A stretch of 7,073 bases of DNA from Chlamydiia bacterium (GTDB lineage Bacteria; Chlamydiota; Chlamydiia; Chlamydiales; FEN-1388): positions 1-7,073 of the forward strand of contig JAHFTM010000074.1 in assembly GCA_023269335.1 (NCBI GenBank). Reading direction: 5' to 3'. Under the pieces are notes generated by a model. The model was given only the letters and a program-made list of their open reading frames with translations. It did no database searches and was not told the DNA's origin. Positions 5,536 through 7,073 of this stretch are shown here, in pieces (the stretch's first letter is position 1; each line of letters begins with the position of its first letter). Position numbers and translations under genes: made by a program.

Positions 5536-6540
5536 ATGAAAAAAGAGCTACACGATACAATCACTGCCACCATCACTGGGCTTGGAATATTCCTGCCCGA
5601 GCGCATTCTTTCTAATGCTGACCTTGAAAAAATGGTCGACACATCAAACGAGTGGATCATGACCCGCTCTGGCATTGAAGAGCGAAGGATAGCATCGGAC
5701 ACAGAGTTTCCTTCTACCATGGGAGCAAAAGCTGCTTTACAAGCACTAAACGATGCAGCTGTCGAAGCCAAAGATGTCGATGCTATCCTTGTAAGCTCTA
5801 TGACACCCGACTACCTCTGTCCAAGTACAGCAGCGCTCATTCAGCACGAAATAGGCGCTAAGAAAGCCTCAGCTTTAGATATCCAAGCTGCTTGTTCCGG
5901 CTTCATTTATGGTCTATCTCTTGCTAAAGCCTGGATTGAATCAGGCATCTATAATAACGTCCTGGTCATAGCCACAGAAAAAAATTCAGCCTATGTTGAC
6001 TATCAAGACCGCACAACCTGTGTACTTTTTGGCGATGGTGCAGGCGCAGCGCTTGTGCAAAAAAATGGTTCCGGCTATGCCATCCGTCATGTCTGCTTAG
6101 GTGCCGACGGAGAACAGTCAGAGCTCATCACAATACCTGCAAGCGGCTCGCGAATACCTGCCTCACAAGAAACTTTAAATCTCCGCCAACACTACCTGAA
6201 AATGATGGGAAAAGAGGTCTTTAAGCATGCTGTACGCCGCATGGAAGCTGCAGCCTCTGACTGTCTCGAAAAAGCAGGCATCGCACAAGAAGAGCTCAGC
6301 TGGCTCATCCCCCACCAGGCAAACATCCGCATTATGGAAGCTATTGCCAAGCGTTTCAACATTCCATGGGAGCGCGTTTATCGCACGATTCAGCATTTTG
6401 GCAACACTTCAAGCTCTACTGTGCCGATTGCGCTTTCTCTCCTTGACAGCAAGGAAAAACCTAAAAAAAATGAACATCTTCTCCTAGTAGCTTTCGGTGG
6501 TGGGCTTACTTGGGGAGCAGCTTTACTTACAAAAGTATAA
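5536..6540 (+). CDS. fabH: Beta-ketoacyl-ACP synthase III FabH
   Basis: FabH starts fatty-acid synthesis by condensing an acyl-CoA, usually acetyl-CoA, with malonyl-ACP to give a beta-ketoacyl-ACP. It is a cytoplasmic thiolase-fold dimer. The 334-residue product is slightly longer than E. coli FabH (317). The Cys-His-Asn triad is intact: C120 in ALDIQAACSGFIYGL, H260 in WLIPHQANIRIMEA and N290 in HFGNTSSSTVPIAL. Other family signatures are the N-terminal TNEW-like stretch TSNEWIMTRSGIEERR (36-51), VLFGDGAGAALV (163-174) and the closing FGGGLTWGAALL (320-331). The ATG at 5536 has a CAGGA site 4 nt upstream, so the start is secure. The gene lies directly behind the promoter at 5483-5512, and fabD follows after 14 bp. 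The primer preference (acetyl, branched or other) cannot be judged from motifs alone. Confidence 0.97.
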   Translation: MKKELHDTITATITGLGIFLPERILSNADLEKMVDTSNEWIMTRSGIEERRIASDTEFPSTMGAKAALQALNDAAVEAKDVDAILVSSMTPDYLCPSTAALIQHEIGAKKASALDIQAACSGFIYGLSLAKAWIESGIYNNVLVIATEKNSAYVDYQDRTTCVLFGDGAGAALVQKNGSGYAIRHVCLGADGEQSELITIPASGSRIPASQETLNLRQHYLKMMGKEVFKHAVRRMEAAASDCLEKAGIAQEELSWLIPHQANIRIMEAIAKRFNIPWERVYRTIQHFGNTSSSTVPIALSLLDSKEKPKKNEHLLLVAFGGGLTWGAALLTKV

Positions 6541-6554
6541 CAGAGATAAAACGC

Positions 6555-7073
6555 ATGAATCAAAAAAAGCGCATTGCCTTTCTATTTCCTGGTCAAGGAG
6601 CTCAGTACAATGGTATGGGCCATGATTTTTACCGTGATTTCCCAGCTGCCAAACAAGTTTTTGAAGAGGCTGACGATATACTCAACCGTAAACTTTCAGA
6701 GATCATCTTTGGTGCTGATGAGGCAAAACTTACAGAAACGAAAAACAGCCAGCCAGCCATTTTTACCACCTCACTTGCTTTGTTGAAAGTAGTGACCGAT
6801 CTTTTTCAGACGAACTGCTCCCCTTTTGCTTGTGCAGGATTAAGCCTTGGTGAGTATACAGCACTTTCAGCAAGCCAAAAACTCTCTTTTCATGACTGCC
6901 TGCCTCTCGTTCAAGCACGTGGAGAGTACATGCATGATGCCTGCGAAAAACAAAAGGGCAGCATGTCCGTCATTTTAGGACTCGATGCAAGCCAAGTAGA
7001 AGCTATTGTAGACGAGCTGAATATGGCGCAGGATCTTTGGTGTGCAAATTTTAATTGCCCCGGGCAAGTGGTC
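6555..7073 (+). CDS. fabD: Malonyl-CoA:ACP transacylase FabD, 5' part (runs off the window)
   Basis: FabD moves malonyl from CoA to acyl carrier protein, supplying the extender used by FabH and the elongating synthases. The first 173 codons are present and open to the window edge, somewhat over half of a usual 300-310-residue protein. Visible signatures are FPGQGAQ (11-17), NSQPAIFTTSLALL (64-77), the nucleophile motif GLSLGEY with Ser97, the malonate-binding Arg122 in QARGEYM, and ANFNCPGQ with Gln171. The residue before Ser97 is Leu where most FabD proteins have His (GHSLGE). The catalytic His lies beyond the end and cannot be checked. The ATG at 6555 begins MNQKKRIAFLFPGQ, a normal family start, with only a weak AGAG site (6542-6545). 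The 14-bp gap from fabH implies cotranscription. Confidence 0.96.
   Translation, partial: MNQKKRIAFLFPGQGAQYNGMGHDFYRDFPAAKQVFEEADDILNRKLSEIIFGADEAKLTETKNSQPAIFTTSLALLKVVTDLFQTNCSPFACAGLSLGEYTALSASQKLSFHDCLPLVQARGEYMHDACEKQKGSMSVILGLDASQVEAIVDELNMAQDLWCANFNCPGQVV

Noticed and set aside
5526..5771. Minus-strand open frame of 81 codons overlapping the fabH start
   Set aside because: It lies antisense to the conserved FabH N-terminus and has a Ser/Ala-rich composition typical of a shadow frame. No ribosome binding site or family motif was seen.
6574..6786. Plus-strand open frame of 70 codons overlapping fabD
   Set aside because: It is out of frame with fabD, whose reading from 6555 carries all expected motifs. 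There is no sign of a frameshift.
1..7073. Mobile elements, CRISPR array, tRNA or rRNA genes, phage or defence system
   Set aside because: No transposase or integrase motifs, regularly spaced repeats, terminal inverted repeats or structural RNA sequences were seen. Apart from the two unknowns at the left edge, the genes are conserved core genes.

Overview
The window most likely comes from a member of the Chlamydiota, probably an environmental ('Chlamydia-like') lineage. The main reason is gene order: fabD and fabH diverge from recR, which is followed by an Omp85/BamA gene, an OmpH/Skp gene and lpxD. From memory this is the order around CT238-CT243 in Chlamydia trachomatis. In proteobacteria bamA-skp-lpxD is followed by fabZ-lpxA, whereas here lpxD ends the block and recR precedes it. 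The moderate GC (by eye a little over 40 %) and the unfamiliar 5' genes do not settle the family.

Layout: (1) Positions 1-607, plus strand, hold the 3' end of an unrecognised glycine-rich membrane protein gene and an 82-residue protein with one C-terminal membrane segment. Neither has a function I can name. (2) Positions 622-5451, minus strand, hold recR -> bamA -> ompH/skp -> lpxD in transcription order. The gaps are 65 bp and 62 bp, then a 4-bp ATGA overlap, which fits one transcription unit. A weak hairpin plus T-run at 599-650 could end it. (3) Positions 5536-7073, plus strand, hold fabH and the first 173 codons of fabD, 14 bp apart, behind a good sigma-70-like promoter at 5483-5512.

How the genes fit together: FabD makes malonyl-ACP and FabH uses it to start fatty-acid chains. 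LpxD N-acylates the lipid A precursor with a 3-hydroxyacyl-ACP drawn from that pathway. OmpH/Skp escorts unfolded outer-membrane proteins across the periplasm and BamA inserts them. The region is therefore mainly an envelope-building locus, with the recombination mediator RecR at the head of the minus-strand unit.

I see no mobile element, CRISPR array, tRNA, rRNA or obvious new multi-gene system. The less ordinary points are the two orphan membrane proteins at the left edge, a stem-loop that would bury the bamA ribosome binding site, the compact recR/fabH divergent promoter region, and a few residue changes in RecR and FabD.
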